From Chitinophaga oryzae (lineage in GTDB: Bacteria; Bacteroidota; Bacteroidia; Chitinophagales; Chitinophagaceae): DNA of 64,000 bases. A model generated the notes under the pieces. It saw only the letters and a program-made list of their open reading frames with translations. It made no database searches and was not told the DNA's origin. Below, one piece after another: positions 9,475 to 18,591 of this stretch. The stretch spans positions 2,852,001-2,916,000 of the forward strand of contig NZ_CP051204.2 in assembly GCF_012516375.2 (NCBI RefSeq). The letters run 5' to 3'. The translations under genes and the position numbers were made by a program. Numbering within the stretch: the stretch's first letter is position 1; each line of letters starts with the position of its first letter.

Positions 9475-10077
9475 TTGTGCACTGTGAAAATACTCGAGGA
9501 CAGGTTACTTTTTTCGCGGATTGCAGCGGGGGATGAGGCAGCGTTTCGTATACTGTATCATCGTTACAATGCAGTGCTGTCCGTCTCTGTACGCAAGATG
9601 CTCCGTTCAGAGGAAGCCACCGCCGAAGTGTTACAGGAGGTGTTCCTGAAAGTATGGCAGCTACGGCATACGCTGGGTGGTATCGACAATCCGGCCGGCT
9701 GGATGTACACAATCGCCTCCAACTATTCTCTTTCCGCTCTCAGGAAAATAGCCCGCGAAAAGATACGGGTAGAAGCTATCACACACGATGATATAGAAGA
9801 TAATGAAGATGTGACCGCGGCTTTCCGCGTCAAGGAATTACAGTTACACATCAGGAATGCCATTGACCAGCTGCCGGCTTCCCGCCGCGAGGTGTTTATC
9901 CTGAACACGCAGGAGGGAAAGTCCCGCAGGGAAATAGCGGAAGCGCTGGATATTTCAGAGCATACGGTAAAAAATCAGCTTGTCACCGCCCGGAAATTTA
10001 TCCGGGAATACCTGGAGAAGCACACCGGTGACTACCTCCCTGTCTTCCTGATAGGGATGCTGTTAAGAATTTTTTAA
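9475..10077 (+). CDS. RNA polymerase ECF sigma factor of the second polysaccharide locus
   Basis: About 200 residues. Region 2 shows EATAEVLQEVFLKVW and WMYTIASNYSLSALRK; region 4 shows LPASRREVFILNTQEGKSRREIA and DISEHTVKNQLVTARK. The start is unclear: TTG at 9475 and GTG at 9484 are both in frame and no ATG is near; translation from GTG (KILEDRLLFSRIAAGDEAAF) already includes the whole conserved region. The FecR-type anti-sigma gene follows 68 bases later, then an STN-containing SusC. This is the standard trans-envelope signalling arrangement in which substrate binding at SusC frees the sigma factor. Confidence 0.92.
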   Translation: MCTVKILEDRLLFSRIAAGDEAAFRILYHRYNAVLSVSVRKMLRSEEATAEVLQEVFLKVWQLRHTLGGIDNPAGWMYTIASNYSLSALRKIAREKIRVEAITHDDIEDNEDVTAAFRVKELQLHIRNAIDQLPASRREVFILNTQEGKSRREIAEALDISEHTVKNQLVTARKFIREYLEKHTGDYLPVFLIGMLLRIF

Positions 10078-10145
10078 TTTTTTTTCAGACGGCATAGTAC
10101 ACCATTAATTTTTCAGCGTCTGATGAGTAAAAGCGGGGGCCTACA

Positions 10146-11309
10146 GTGGAAGCAAAAGAGTATTACAGGTTTTTGTTGCAGCGTTATTACGCTGGCGTTG
10201 CCGCACCGGCAGAGGAGGCGGAGCTGTTTGCCGAACTGGGCAAACAGGCGGACGACGAGGAATGGGTGGCGATGCTGAATGAGCTGCACGCACATACCCC
10301 GGCAGACCCGCACTACCATCCGGCGGAATATGAACCGCTGCTGCAGCGTATTCTGCAGCAGGAGCCTGCCGCCCGTGTCCGCCGGCTTAGCCGTGTGCGC
10401 CGCTGGGTGGCCGCTGCAGCCGTTATCGTATTGCTGACGGCCGCCGGTGGTTACTGGTTGCTGCACACGCGTCAGGCAGCACCGGCTGGTCCGGTCGTAG
10501 CGGCGGCAGACGTACAGCCCGGTAAAAACGGCGCTGTACTCACACTGGCCAACGGTCAGCAGGTGGTGCTCGACAACCGGGAGGATGGCCTCATCTCCAG
10601 CGCTCAGGGCACGCAGGTAATATTAAAAAACGGGCAGGTGGAATATCAGCCGTCCGGCACAGGGGAAGCTGTCGCCAATACCCTGCATACGCCCAGGGGG
10701 CGCAAGTTCCGAATGCAATTGCCCGATGGTACGCTGGTATGGCTTAATGCCGCCAGCGCCCTTACTTTCCCTACCGCTTTTACCGGCACGGAAAGGAAAG
10801 TGGAGCTGACCGGGGAAGCCTACTTTGAAGTGGCCAAAGGTAAAACGCCTTTTGTAGTGGCCCTGAGTAATCAGGCCTCCGTAACAGTGCTGGGAACACA
10901 TTTTAATATCAGCTCCTATGCCGACGACCCGGGTATCAGCACCACATTGCTGGAAGGGGCCGTGCGGGTGGACATACCGGAGTATCCCAGTGTGTTGAAG
11001 CCTGGCCAGCAGCTGCTGTTCAATAAACAAGCCGGCACCGTGGCGTTAAACAGACAGGTAGATACTGCCGCTGTCATGGCCTGGAAAAACGGTATCCTGA
11101 ATTTTCAGGATAAAAAATTAACGGCCGTTATCGCCATGATCGGGCGTTGGTACGACATAGAAGTCACTTATGCCGGCACGCCGCCTGATATCACTTTTGT
11201 GGGTGAAATAGGCAGTGATGTCAATCTTTCGAGCGTATTGAATTTTTTAAAGGAGTCAGGAGTGGCCTTCAGGCTGGAGAACAGAACATTGATCATCGGG
11301 AAACAGTAA
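10146..11309 (+). CDS. FecR-family anti-sigma factor
   Basis: 387 residues, starting at GTG 10146. The N-terminal cytoplasmic part (about 1-85) would bind the sigma factor. One membrane helix follows (about 86-102, WVAAAAVIVLLTAAGGYWLL), then the periplasmic FecR domain with the signature TPRGRKFRMQLPDGTLVWLNAAS, VELTGEAYFEV and VTVLGTHFNISSY. The C-terminal part (about 320-387, including LNFQDKKLTAVIAMIGRWYDI) is the DUF4974 domain that contacts the STN domain of the receptor. Its position between sigma factor and SusC fits this function. Confidence 0.93.
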   Translation: MEAKEYYRFLLQRYYAGVAAPAEEAELFAELGKQADDEEWVAMLNELHAHTPADPHYHPAEYEPLLQRILQQEPAARVRRLSRVRRWVAAAAVIVLLTAAGGYWLLHTRQAAPAGPVVAAADVQPGKNGAVLTLANGQQVVLDNREDGLISSAQGTQVILKNGQVEYQPSGTGEAVANTLHTPRGRKFRMQLPDGTLVWLNAASALTFPTAFTGTERKVELTGEAYFEVAKGKTPFVVALSNQASVTVLGTHFNISSYADDPGISTTLLEGAVRVDIPEYPSVLKPGQQLLFNKQAGTVALNRQVDTAAVMAWKNGILNFQDKKLTAVIAMIGRWYDIEVTYAGTPPDITFVGEIGSDVNLSSVLNFLKESGVAFRLENRTLIIGKQ

Positions 11310-11562
11310 ACAATCCGAAAAGTCGTCCGTATAAAAACAGTAAACAATCGTAATGCCGTGAACAAATCAACCAGTAATCGCACCCCGTAGCGGGGCGTTA
11401 TGGAAAAAACAGTGAACAACAATTTCAAATATCAACTTCGTGTCTGCCTGTAATAGAAAACCGAAAGTGCTTCGACCCACTTCCGGCTGGATGGTTACAG
11501 TCATGCAAAAATGTTGAGTGTTCCAGAACACCATTTTTTACAAGCCAAACCACTGCAAAGTT
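11310..11562 (+). promoter_or_regulatory. Leader region between fecR and susC-2 with direct repeats
   Basis: A 15-base sequence, AAACAGTAAACAATC, occurs exactly twice (11301-11315, spanning the fecR stop, and 11335-11349), with a diverged third copy at 11407-11420. A short CCCCG-TAG-CGGGG hairpin lies at 11383-11395. No promoter could be assigned, but this is where a sigma-dependent promoter for the SusC operon would be expected. Confidence 0.4.
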
Positions 11563-14500
11563 ATGCAAAAAACTGCTCTTTGCAACCGGGCGTGCTATGC
11601 CCCTGTGTCAACGGGGAGCCGTGTCCGCCAATGGTTGCCAACCAAAATGCTGTTAGTCATGAAGCTGACTTCTTTATTCCTTACCGTTGTGATGTTGCAA
11701 GCCAGTGCTACCGGATATGCCCAGCTGATCACCTGGTCCGGCAGGAATGTACCGGTGGAAAAGATCTTTGGCATCATCCGGCAACAGTCCGGTTATACGA
11801 TCGTCGCCAGCAGGGATGTGCTGCAGAAGGCTCGCCCGGTGACCGTTTCGGCCGAGAACATGCCGGTGGCCGAGTTCCTTGAGTTAGTGCTGAAAGACCA
11901 GCCGCTGAAGTATGTGATCGAAAACAAATCCATCTTTATTTCTCCTAAAACAACCAACCACGCTGCATCCGCCATTAACACGGAAGCTGCAGCACCGCTG
12001 GACATTAAAGGCAAGGTTACCGACGAAAGCGGTGACCCCCTGCCCGGCGTGTCCGTGAGGGTGAAAGGAACAGCACTGGGCACTTCTACCGGCGCAGATG
12101 GCGGCTTCGCCCTGCGCGTGCCCGGCGACGGCCCGGCGGTATTACAGTTCACCTACCTCGGCATGGAGCCGCAGGAGGTAACGGTGACAACAAGCACCAC
12201 GCTCAGCATCACCATGAAAATGGCCGTGGAACAACAGAACGAAGTCGTAGTGGTGGGCTATGGCACCAAAAAAAGAAGCGATGTGACCGGCTCTATTTCT
12301 TCCGTACCTACCGAACGTCTTAAAAATCTGCCGGTGACCAACGTGCTGCAGGCAGTACAGGGCTCCGCCGCCGGTATCAATATCGTGAGCAACACCAGCA
12401 AACCGGGCAGCTCTCCCGCTTTCTATCTCCGTGGCATGAAATCCATTACGGCCAGCAACGCGCCGCTGATCGTGCTGGACGGCGTGCCTTTCGGAGGCAC
12501 CTACAACGACATCAACCCGAATGATATCGCTTCCATCGATGTGCTGAAAGACGTCTCCGCTACCGCTATCTACGGCGCCCGCGGCGCCAACGGCGTGATC
12601 ATGATCACCACTAAAAGAGGCAAGTCCGGTAAACCGGTGATCTCCTATAACGGATATGGCGGCCCGGAATTTCAATCGAATGTAATGAAGAATATGAACG
12701 GGGAACAATACCGTACCAAAAACCACTGGTACAATATCCAGGCTGGCCGTCCCACTGCGCCCGACCTGCCTTATCTCTCCGAACAGACCAACTATGCCAA
12801 CGGCGTTCCGGAAGTGAACTGGCAAAAGGAAATCGGTCAGCAGGGCTATATCCAGAGCCATGAGCTGAGTATTTCCGGCGGCACCGACAACGTGAAATAC
12901 TATGTGTCCGGCACCTACCTCAAACAGGAAGGCACCATTAAAGGATACCAGTTCAACCGCAGCAGCATCCGCGCCAATATAGACGCGAACGTTACCCCGT
13001 GGCTGAAAACGGGATTGAACATGTTCCTGGTAAACAATAACAACGACGGCGGTAAAGCCACGCTGTTCGATGCCAACTCCCTGAGCCCTTACGGTACGCT
13101 CTACAACGCCAAAGGAGATTACGAAATATATCCCATCGCGCCGCAGACATTGTACCAAAGCCCGCTCGTAAACCTGTACGACCCCGGTCTGAACCGTACT
13201 AAAAACACGTCGGCCAGCGGTTACGCGGAAGCATCACCCGGTTTTATCAAAGGATTAAAATACCGCGTCAACGGTTCCTATAGCTACAGACCGGTGCGCA
13301 CAGCCAACTACACCGGCCGCAAAGCCGGCGACCAGCTGGGCTCTGCGGAGGTGTACAATGAAGAGACCAAACAGTGGATCGTGGAGAACCTGTTGACCTA
13401 TGCGACCAGTTTCAACAAACACGGGCTGGACTTCACCGCCCTGTACAGCGCCCAGCGCGATGAACTGTTCACCACTAAGCTTAAAGCCAATTCCTTCATC
13501 AACGATAACCTCGATTTCAACAACCTTACTGCCGGACAGGTACAGAAAACAGAATCCAACTATACCAGCAGCAGCCTGCTGTCGCAGATGTTCCGCGCCA
13601 ACTACACCTACGACAGCCGTTACCTCGTTACCGCTACCATCCGCCGTGACGGCTTCTCCGGCTTCGGTAAAAACAATAAGTACGGGGTATTCCCTTCCGT
13701 AGCAGTAGGCTGGAATGTGCACAACGAGAAATTTTTGGCAGCCGCCGCGCCGGTGATCTCCCAGCTGAAACTGCGCGCCTCCTACGGCAAATCCGGCAAC
13801 CAGGCCATCGGCGCCTATCAGACACTGACAAGGATGAATACCGCGCAATATATCTATGACGGCGTGACCACCATCGGCGTAATACCGGACGTTCTTGGCA
13901 ATGCCAACCTGAAATGGGAAACCACCAAAGGCCTTAACGTTGGGGTCGACTTCGGGCTGTGGAACAACCGATTAAGCGGTACCATCGAGGCTTACAACAC
14001 CAATACCTACGATCTGCTGCTCAGCCGGAAAATCCCCGCCGTCAGCGGTTACACCTCCGTGTTCGACAACATCGGCAAAACAGCCAACAAAGGCATTGAA
14101 GTACTGCTCAACAGCCGCAACATCGAATCGGACAACTTCACCTGGCAAACATCTTTTAATATCTCCTTTAACAAGAACAAAGTGGTATCACTGTATGGAG
14201 ACAATAAAGATGATATCGGCAATAACCTGTTCATCGGTAAACCACTGTTAGGCATATACGATTATACCATGACCGGTATCTGGCAGGAAGGAGAAGATAT
14301 GAAAATAGATCCTGGCGCCAAACCCGGCTACATCAGGTTCCTGGACCGCGACGGCAGTGGTAAAATTGATGCGGCAGACCGCTCTTACCTGGGGTCGCAA
14401 CTGCCCAAATACATCGCCGGTCTTACCAATACCTTCACCTATAAAAATTTCTCCCTGAATATCTTTATTCAGAATGTACACGGCCAGCTTCGCCCTAATT

Positions 14501-14910
14501 ATATCCTGGACAACCGCGATCAGGGCGGCACCGTGAATTTACCGGCTGAAATACCGTACTGGACTTCAGAGAATAAGATCAACACCAATCCGTCTCTCAT
14601 CTATAATAACCCCAAAGGGTACAAATATGCACAGGATGCTTCCTTTGTCCGCATTAAAGATGTCACGCTCAGTTACACCTTCGATAAAAATATGCTCGAA
14701 CGCTACAAGATCGGTCATCTGATGATGTACCTCAGCGGCCGTAACCTCGGCACTTTCACCAAATGGACCGGATGGGACCCGGAAACAGCGCCTACCTCTT
14801 CCACTTCTTCCGCTACCCGTTTAAACAACGGTCAGGGTGGAGGCTCACAGAGCTCCGATTTTTATCCGTTGACGGCCACTATCGTGTTTGGCGTTAACAT
14901 CAGTCTGTAA
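11563..14910 (+). CDS. SusC/RagA-family TonB-linked transporter with STN signalling domain
   Basis: 1115 residues from ATG 11563 (MQKTALCNR...). I chose this start because an unusually long positively charged leader before the hydrophobic core (MKLTSLFLTVVMLQASATGYAQ) is normal for receptors of this class in Chitinophaga. After the signal comes an STN domain (about residues 65-120, VEKIFGIIRQQSGYTIVAS), a carboxypeptidase-like domain (IKGKVTDESGDPLPGVSVRV), the VVVVGYGTKKRSDVTGSI signature, plug and barrel, ending in VFGVNISL. The STN domain couples it to the FecR protein encoded upstream, so it should both import and sense its glycan. Confidence 0.95.
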   Translation: MQKTALCNRACYAPVSTGSRVRQWLPTKMLLVMKLTSLFLTVVMLQASATGYAQLITWSGRNVPVEKIFGIIRQQSGYTIVASRDVLQKARPVTVSAENMPVAEFLELVLKDQPLKYVIENKSIFISPKTTNHAASAINTEAAAPLDIKGKVTDESGDPLPGVSVRVKGTALGTSTGADGGFALRVPGDGPAVLQFTYLGMEPQEVTVTTSTTLSITMKMAVEQQNEVVVVGYGTKKRSDVTGSISSVPTERLKNLPVTNVLQAVQGSAAGINIVSNTSKPGSSPAFYLRGMKSITASNAPLIVLDGVPFGGTYNDINPNDIASIDVLKDVSATAIYGARGANGVIMITTKRGKSGKPVISYNGYGGPEFQSNVMKNMNGEQYRTKNHWYNIQAGRPTAPDLPYLSEQTNYANGVPEVNWQKEIGQQGYIQSHELSISGGTDNVKYYVSGTYLKQEGTIKGYQFNRSSIRANIDANVTPWLKTGLNMFLVNNNNDGGKATLFDANSLSPYGTLYNAKGDYEIYPIAPQTLYQSPLVNLYDPGLNRTKNTSASGYAEASPGFIKGLKYRVNGSYSYRPVRTANYTGRKAGDQLGSAEVYNEETKQWIVENLLTYATSFNKHGLDFTALYSAQRDELFTTKLKANSFINDNLDFNNLTAGQVQKTESNYTSSSLLSQMFRANYTYDSRYLVTATIRRDGFSGFGKNNKYGVFPSVAVGWNVHNEKFLAAAAPVISQLKLRASYGKSGNQAIGAYQTLTRMNTAQYIYDGVTTIGVIPDVLGNANLKWETTKGLNVGVDFGLWNNRLSGTIEAYNTNTYDLLLSRKIPAVSGYTSVFDNIGKTANKGIEVLLNSRNIESDNFTWQTSFNISFNKNKVVSLYGDNKDDIGNNLFIGKPLLGIYDYTMTGIWQEGEDMKIDPGAKPGYIRFLDRDGSGKIDAADRSYLGSQLPKYIAGLTNTFTYKNFSLNIFIQNVHGQLRPNYILDNRDQGGTVNLPAEIPYWTSENKINTNPSLIYNNPKGYKYAQDASFVRIKDVTLSYTFDKNMLERYKIGHLMMYLSGRNLGTFTKWTGWDPETAPTSSTSSATRLNNGQGGGSQSSDFYPLTATIVFGVNISL

Positions 14911-14928
14911 TTTTAAAAATGTAAGGTC

Positions 14929-16512
14929 ATGAAGAAATCATCTTATATACACAGCATTTTGCTCGCAGGGCTGGTGATCGCCGGTAGCACCTCCTGCAGC
15001 AAACATTTCCTCGATGAAGAGCTGAAATCCAAATACGCACCGGACAACACGCTGGTGGATGAACTGGGCTTCGAAGCCGCCAGCACAGGACTGCAGAGTA
15101 TTGTGCGTAACGACTACGGCAATACGCAGGGACTGCTGGCCACCTTTTACGTAGGTACGGACCTGGCCATTACCGGCCAGCCCAACGCTGTGCAGGCGCC
15201 CTACGAAGACTACCGCAATCTTAACCCGCAAACGGGTTCCCTCTCTACCGTCTGGAACTGGAACTACCGCGTGATCAACGCCGCCAACAATATCATCTTC
15301 AATGCAGACAACCCGAAGGCTACCCTCACGCCGCAACAGCGCGCTTTCTATAAAGCAGAGGCCAGCTTCTTCAGGGCATATGCCTACAACCAGTTGTCTA
15401 TCCTGTTCGGCGGCGTACCCATCATCAAAGAACCGGTAGCCGTGCCGCGTACGGACTATACCCGCGCTTCGGAAGCAGACGTGATACAGTTTATTGTTAA
15501 CGACCTCACTTTTGCAGAAGCAAATCTGCCTGACCCGGCCGGTGTGAAAAAACAGGGCCGCATCAATAAATTCGCGGCCGCGCAGCTGTTGGCCGAAGCG
15601 TTGCTGCGCGCCAACAAACCCGCCGAAGCAGAAGCCGCCGCCAAACGCGTGATCGACAGTAAATTTTTCACGCTCATCACTGCCCGTTACGGCACTAAAG
15701 CATCACTGCCCGGCGATCCTTTTGCAGACATGTTCACCTATGGCAACATGCGCCGCAGCCAGGGCAATACAGAAGCCATCTGGGTGATTGAACAGCAGTA
15801 TAACATTCCTGGTGGCGGCTCCGATTTTGACCAGCGCCGCCGCGAATGGGGACCTTTCTATGTAAACGTGCAGGGCATGAAAGTGGCCGACAGCCTCGGC
15901 GGCCGCGGTATCGGCAGGATCAGGCCCACCAACTGGTGGACGTACGAGCTGTTCGAGAAAACAGACATGCGCAATTCTCCTTACAATATCCGCCGTACCT
16001 ACTACTACAACGACCCCGCTTCTCCTAAATTCGGTCAGCAGGTAATGCCTACCGGCTTCGATACCATCCAGAACATGTACGCGCATACTACAAAATGGTA
16101 CGAGTTCCAGCCACAGGACATACAGGGTGCCCAGTCTTATAAAGACCGTATACAGATGCGCCTCGGTGAAACCTACCTGTTGCTGGCGGAAGCCCAGCTC
16201 TTGCAGGGCCGTAACGCCGACGCAGCAGCCAGCATCAACGTAGTGCGCGGCCGTGCCCATGCAACACCGGTACAACCCGCCGAGGTGACCATGGACTACC
16301 TGCTGGATGAACGCGCCCGCGAACTGACGGCCGAAGAGCTGAGAAGACTGACGCTGATCCGCACCAAAAAACTGGTGGAAAGAGTACGCAAATTCAACCC
16401 GAAAGTGGCGCCTACCATCAGCGATTTTAACATACACCTGCCCATCCCGCAGTCAGAGATCGATGTGAATAAAGATGCTGTGCTGACGCAGAACGATGGT
16501 TATCAGAAATAA
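14929..16512 (+). CDS. SusD/RagB-family nutrient-binding lipoprotein
   Basis: 527 residues, beginning 18 bases after susC-2. The signal peptide ends in SILLAGLVIAGSTSC with the lipid-anchored Cys near residue 23, followed by SKHFLDEELKSKY. SusD landmarks are FYKAEASFFRAYAYNQLSIL with FGGVPIIKEP, RLGETYLLLAEAQLLQGRNA and the C-terminal LPIPQSEIDVNKDAVLTQND. It should cap the preceding transporter at the cell surface. The GH2 gene starts five bases after its stop, placing the enzymes in the same operon. Confidence 0.95.
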   Translation: MKKSSYIHSILLAGLVIAGSTSCSKHFLDEELKSKYAPDNTLVDELGFEAASTGLQSIVRNDYGNTQGLLATFYVGTDLAITGQPNAVQAPYEDYRNLNPQTGSLSTVWNWNYRVINAANNIIFNADNPKATLTPQQRAFYKAEASFFRAYAYNQLSILFGGVPIIKEPVAVPRTDYTRASEADVIQFIVNDLTFAEANLPDPAGVKKQGRINKFAAAQLLAEALLRANKPAEAEAAAKRVIDSKFFTLITARYGTKASLPGDPFADMFTYGNMRRSQGNTEAIWVIEQQYNIPGGGSDFDQRRREWGPFYVNVQGMKVADSLGGRGIGRIRPTNWWTYELFEKTDMRNSPYNIRRTYYYNDPASPKFGQQVMPTGFDTIQNMYAHTTKWYEFQPQDIQGAQSYKDRIQMRLGETYLLLAEAQLLQGRNADAAASINVVRGRAHATPVQPAEVTMDYLLDERARELTAEELRRLTLIRTKKLVERVRKFNPKVAPTISDFNIHLPIPQSEIDVNKDAVLTQNDGYQK

Positions 16513-16517
16513 TTATT

Positions 16518-18578
16518 ATGAAGAAATTTTCTTTAGCCGGCGTGCTGTGCGTATCCCTGTTCCTGCGGGGATACGCGCAGGAAGGCCGCAGCGTACTGCC
16601 TTTCAACGATGGCTGGTCTTTCCGCAAAGGCGCGCTGACGACTGACAAAAATCAGCCGGACACCGGCTGGACGAATGTAACGGTGCCGCATACCTGGAAC
16701 AACAAGGACATGCAGGAAGGTAAAGACTTTTATGCCGGAGAAGCCTGTTACCGCAAAGTGTTTGCCGTAGATCCGCAATGGAAAGGCAAACGGCTGTTCC
16801 TGCGTTTTGAAGGCGTAGGTGCTGTTGCCGGCCTGTATGTCAACAACCGGTTGATAGGAGAGCACAAAGGTTCTTATTCCGCTTTTTGTTATGAGATCAC
16901 CCATTCCGTGAAATATGGTGAGGAAAACACTTTCGTGGTAAAAGCGAACAACAGCGCCCGCGAAGATGTACTGCCCATCAATCATTTCCTGTTTGGCATC
17001 TTCGGCGGTATCTACCGGCCGGTAAGCCTGATCGTTACCAATGATATCAATATCACTACCACGGACTATGCTTCGCCGGGGATCTATATCCGTCAAAGTA
17101 ACGTGAGCGCCCAAAAGGCGGCTATCCACGTCACCGCCAAGATTGAGAACAAACAGCTGCATCATAAAGACATCGTGGTGCAGACGGTGATCAAAGACCG
17201 GCAGGGCAGACCGGTAGCTGTTCAGCGTAAGAACGTGCAGGTGAGCCCGCAAGGCATCAATATCATCCGGCAGGACCTGCAGGTAGACCGGCCGCATTTA
17301 TGGAACGGCCGCAAAGATCCGTACCTGTACTCGCTGACGACTACGGTCATGGCTGATGGAAAAATGCTGGACGCGGTGACACAGCCGCTGGGCATCCGTC
17401 GCTTTGAGGTGGTGCCGGGTAAAGGTTTTTTCCTCAACGGACAACCTTATGCCATGCACGGCGTTACCCGTCACCAGGAATGGCAGGACTACGGCAATGC
17501 GCTTTCCAATACGCAGCACAAGGCAGACCTGGACCTGATCAAAGAGATAGGCGCCACCACTATCCGCTTTGCGCACTATCAGCAGGCGGAGTACCTCTAT
17601 TCGCAGTGTGATAGCATGGGTTTTGTGATATGGGCGGAAATACCTTTCGTCAATAAAGCTTCCGGAAAGGAGGGCGACAATGCCAAACAACAACTGACAG
17701 AATTGATCCGGCAGAACTTCAACCATCCGGCTATTTATGTTTGGGGGCTGCATAACGAAGTATACGCCAAAACGCCTGACGAGCATGTGGCCGTACTGAC
17801 CCGTCAGTTGAACGACCTGGCCAAAACAGAAGATCCCGATCGTTATACCACCGCCGTTAGCGGGTATGGCGAGATGGACCGGCCGGCCAACCTGGCGGCC
17901 GATATACAAGGTATGAACCGTTATTACGGCTGGTACGAGGGAAAGATAGAAGATATTGAAGGCTGGGTGAAGGGGCTGGAGCAAAAATACCCGGATTATA
18001 AACTCATGCTGACAGAATACGGTGCGGACGGTAATATCAACCAGCATACCGATTCGTTGTCCACCGGTTTCGATCCGGTCAGCGGACAATTTTTTCCCGA
18101 GACATACCAGACGGCCACCCATGTAAAACAGTGGGCTGTTATAGAGCAGCATCCTTATATTGCCGCTTCCTATCTGTGGAACACGTTCGAGTTTGCCGTG
18201 CCCATGTGGAACAGGGGAGGGGTGAACGCCCGCAACCTGAAAGGGCTGATCACCTACGACCGTCAGCAGAAGAAAGACGCTTTTTTCTGGTACAAGGCCA
18301 ACTGGAACCCGGAGCCTATGATCTATATCGCTGAACGCCGCAACAACGTGCGTAAGCAGGCAAAGGTACAGGTGGAAGTATTCAGCAACATGGAGAACGT
18401 GACCGTCTCCGTGAATAATGGAAAACCGCTGACCGCCAGGCAGGGCGCTAATAAGAGAGATTTTCTTTTTGAGAACATTATCCTGCGGCCCGGCGCGAAT
18501 ACCATCACCGCCACCGGTGTACAGCAGGGAAAGATATTGACAGACACGATCACCTGGCAGTTGCAGGTATCGGAATAA
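16518..18578 (+). CDS. Glycoside hydrolase family 2 enzyme (beta-galactosidase-like)
   Basis: 686 residues with a cleavable signal (MKKFSLAGVLCVSLFLRGYAQ). Order of domains: a jelly-roll sugar-binding domain (DGWSFRKGA, VPHTWNN, RLFLRFEGVGAVAGLYVN), an immunoglobulin-like domain (about 180-290), a TIM barrel from about 295, and a C-terminal beta domain resembling DUF4982. The expected catalytic pair is present: acid/base Glu414 in WGLHNEVY and nucleophile Glu500 in LTEYGAD. GH2 covers beta-galactosidase, beta-glucuronidase and beta-mannosidase; the sequence does not settle the specificity. Being next to an alpha-L-fucosidase suggests removal of beta-galactose from a fucosylated glycan. Confidence 0.88.
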   Translation: MKKFSLAGVLCVSLFLRGYAQEGRSVLPFNDGWSFRKGALTTDKNQPDTGWTNVTVPHTWNNKDMQEGKDFYAGEACYRKVFAVDPQWKGKRLFLRFEGVGAVAGLYVNNRLIGEHKGSYSAFCYEITHSVKYGEENTFVVKANNSAREDVLPINHFLFGIFGGIYRPVSLIVTNDINITTTDYASPGIYIRQSNVSAQKAAIHVTAKIENKQLHHKDIVVQTVIKDRQGRPVAVQRKNVQVSPQGINIIRQDLQVDRPHLWNGRKDPYLYSLTTTVMADGKMLDAVTQPLGIRRFEVVPGKGFFLNGQPYAMHGVTRHQEWQDYGNALSNTQHKADLDLIKEIGATTIRFAHYQQAEYLYSQCDSMGFVIWAEIPFVNKASGKEGDNAKQQLTELIRQNFNHPAIYVWGLHNEVYAKTPDEHVAVLTRQLNDLAKTEDPDRYTTAVSGYGEMDRPANLAADIQGMNRYYGWYEGKIEDIEGWVKGLEQKYPDYKLMLTEYGADGNINQHTDSLSTGFDPVSGQFFPETYQTATHVKQWAVIEQHPYIAASYLWNTFEFAVPMWNRGGVNARNLKGLITYDRQQKKDAFFWYKANWNPEPMIYIAERRNNVRKQAKVQVEVFSNMENVTVSVNNGKPLTARQGANKRDFLFENIILRPGANTITATGVQQGKILTDTITWQLQVSE

Positions 18579-18591
18579 AAAGAGTAGCATC

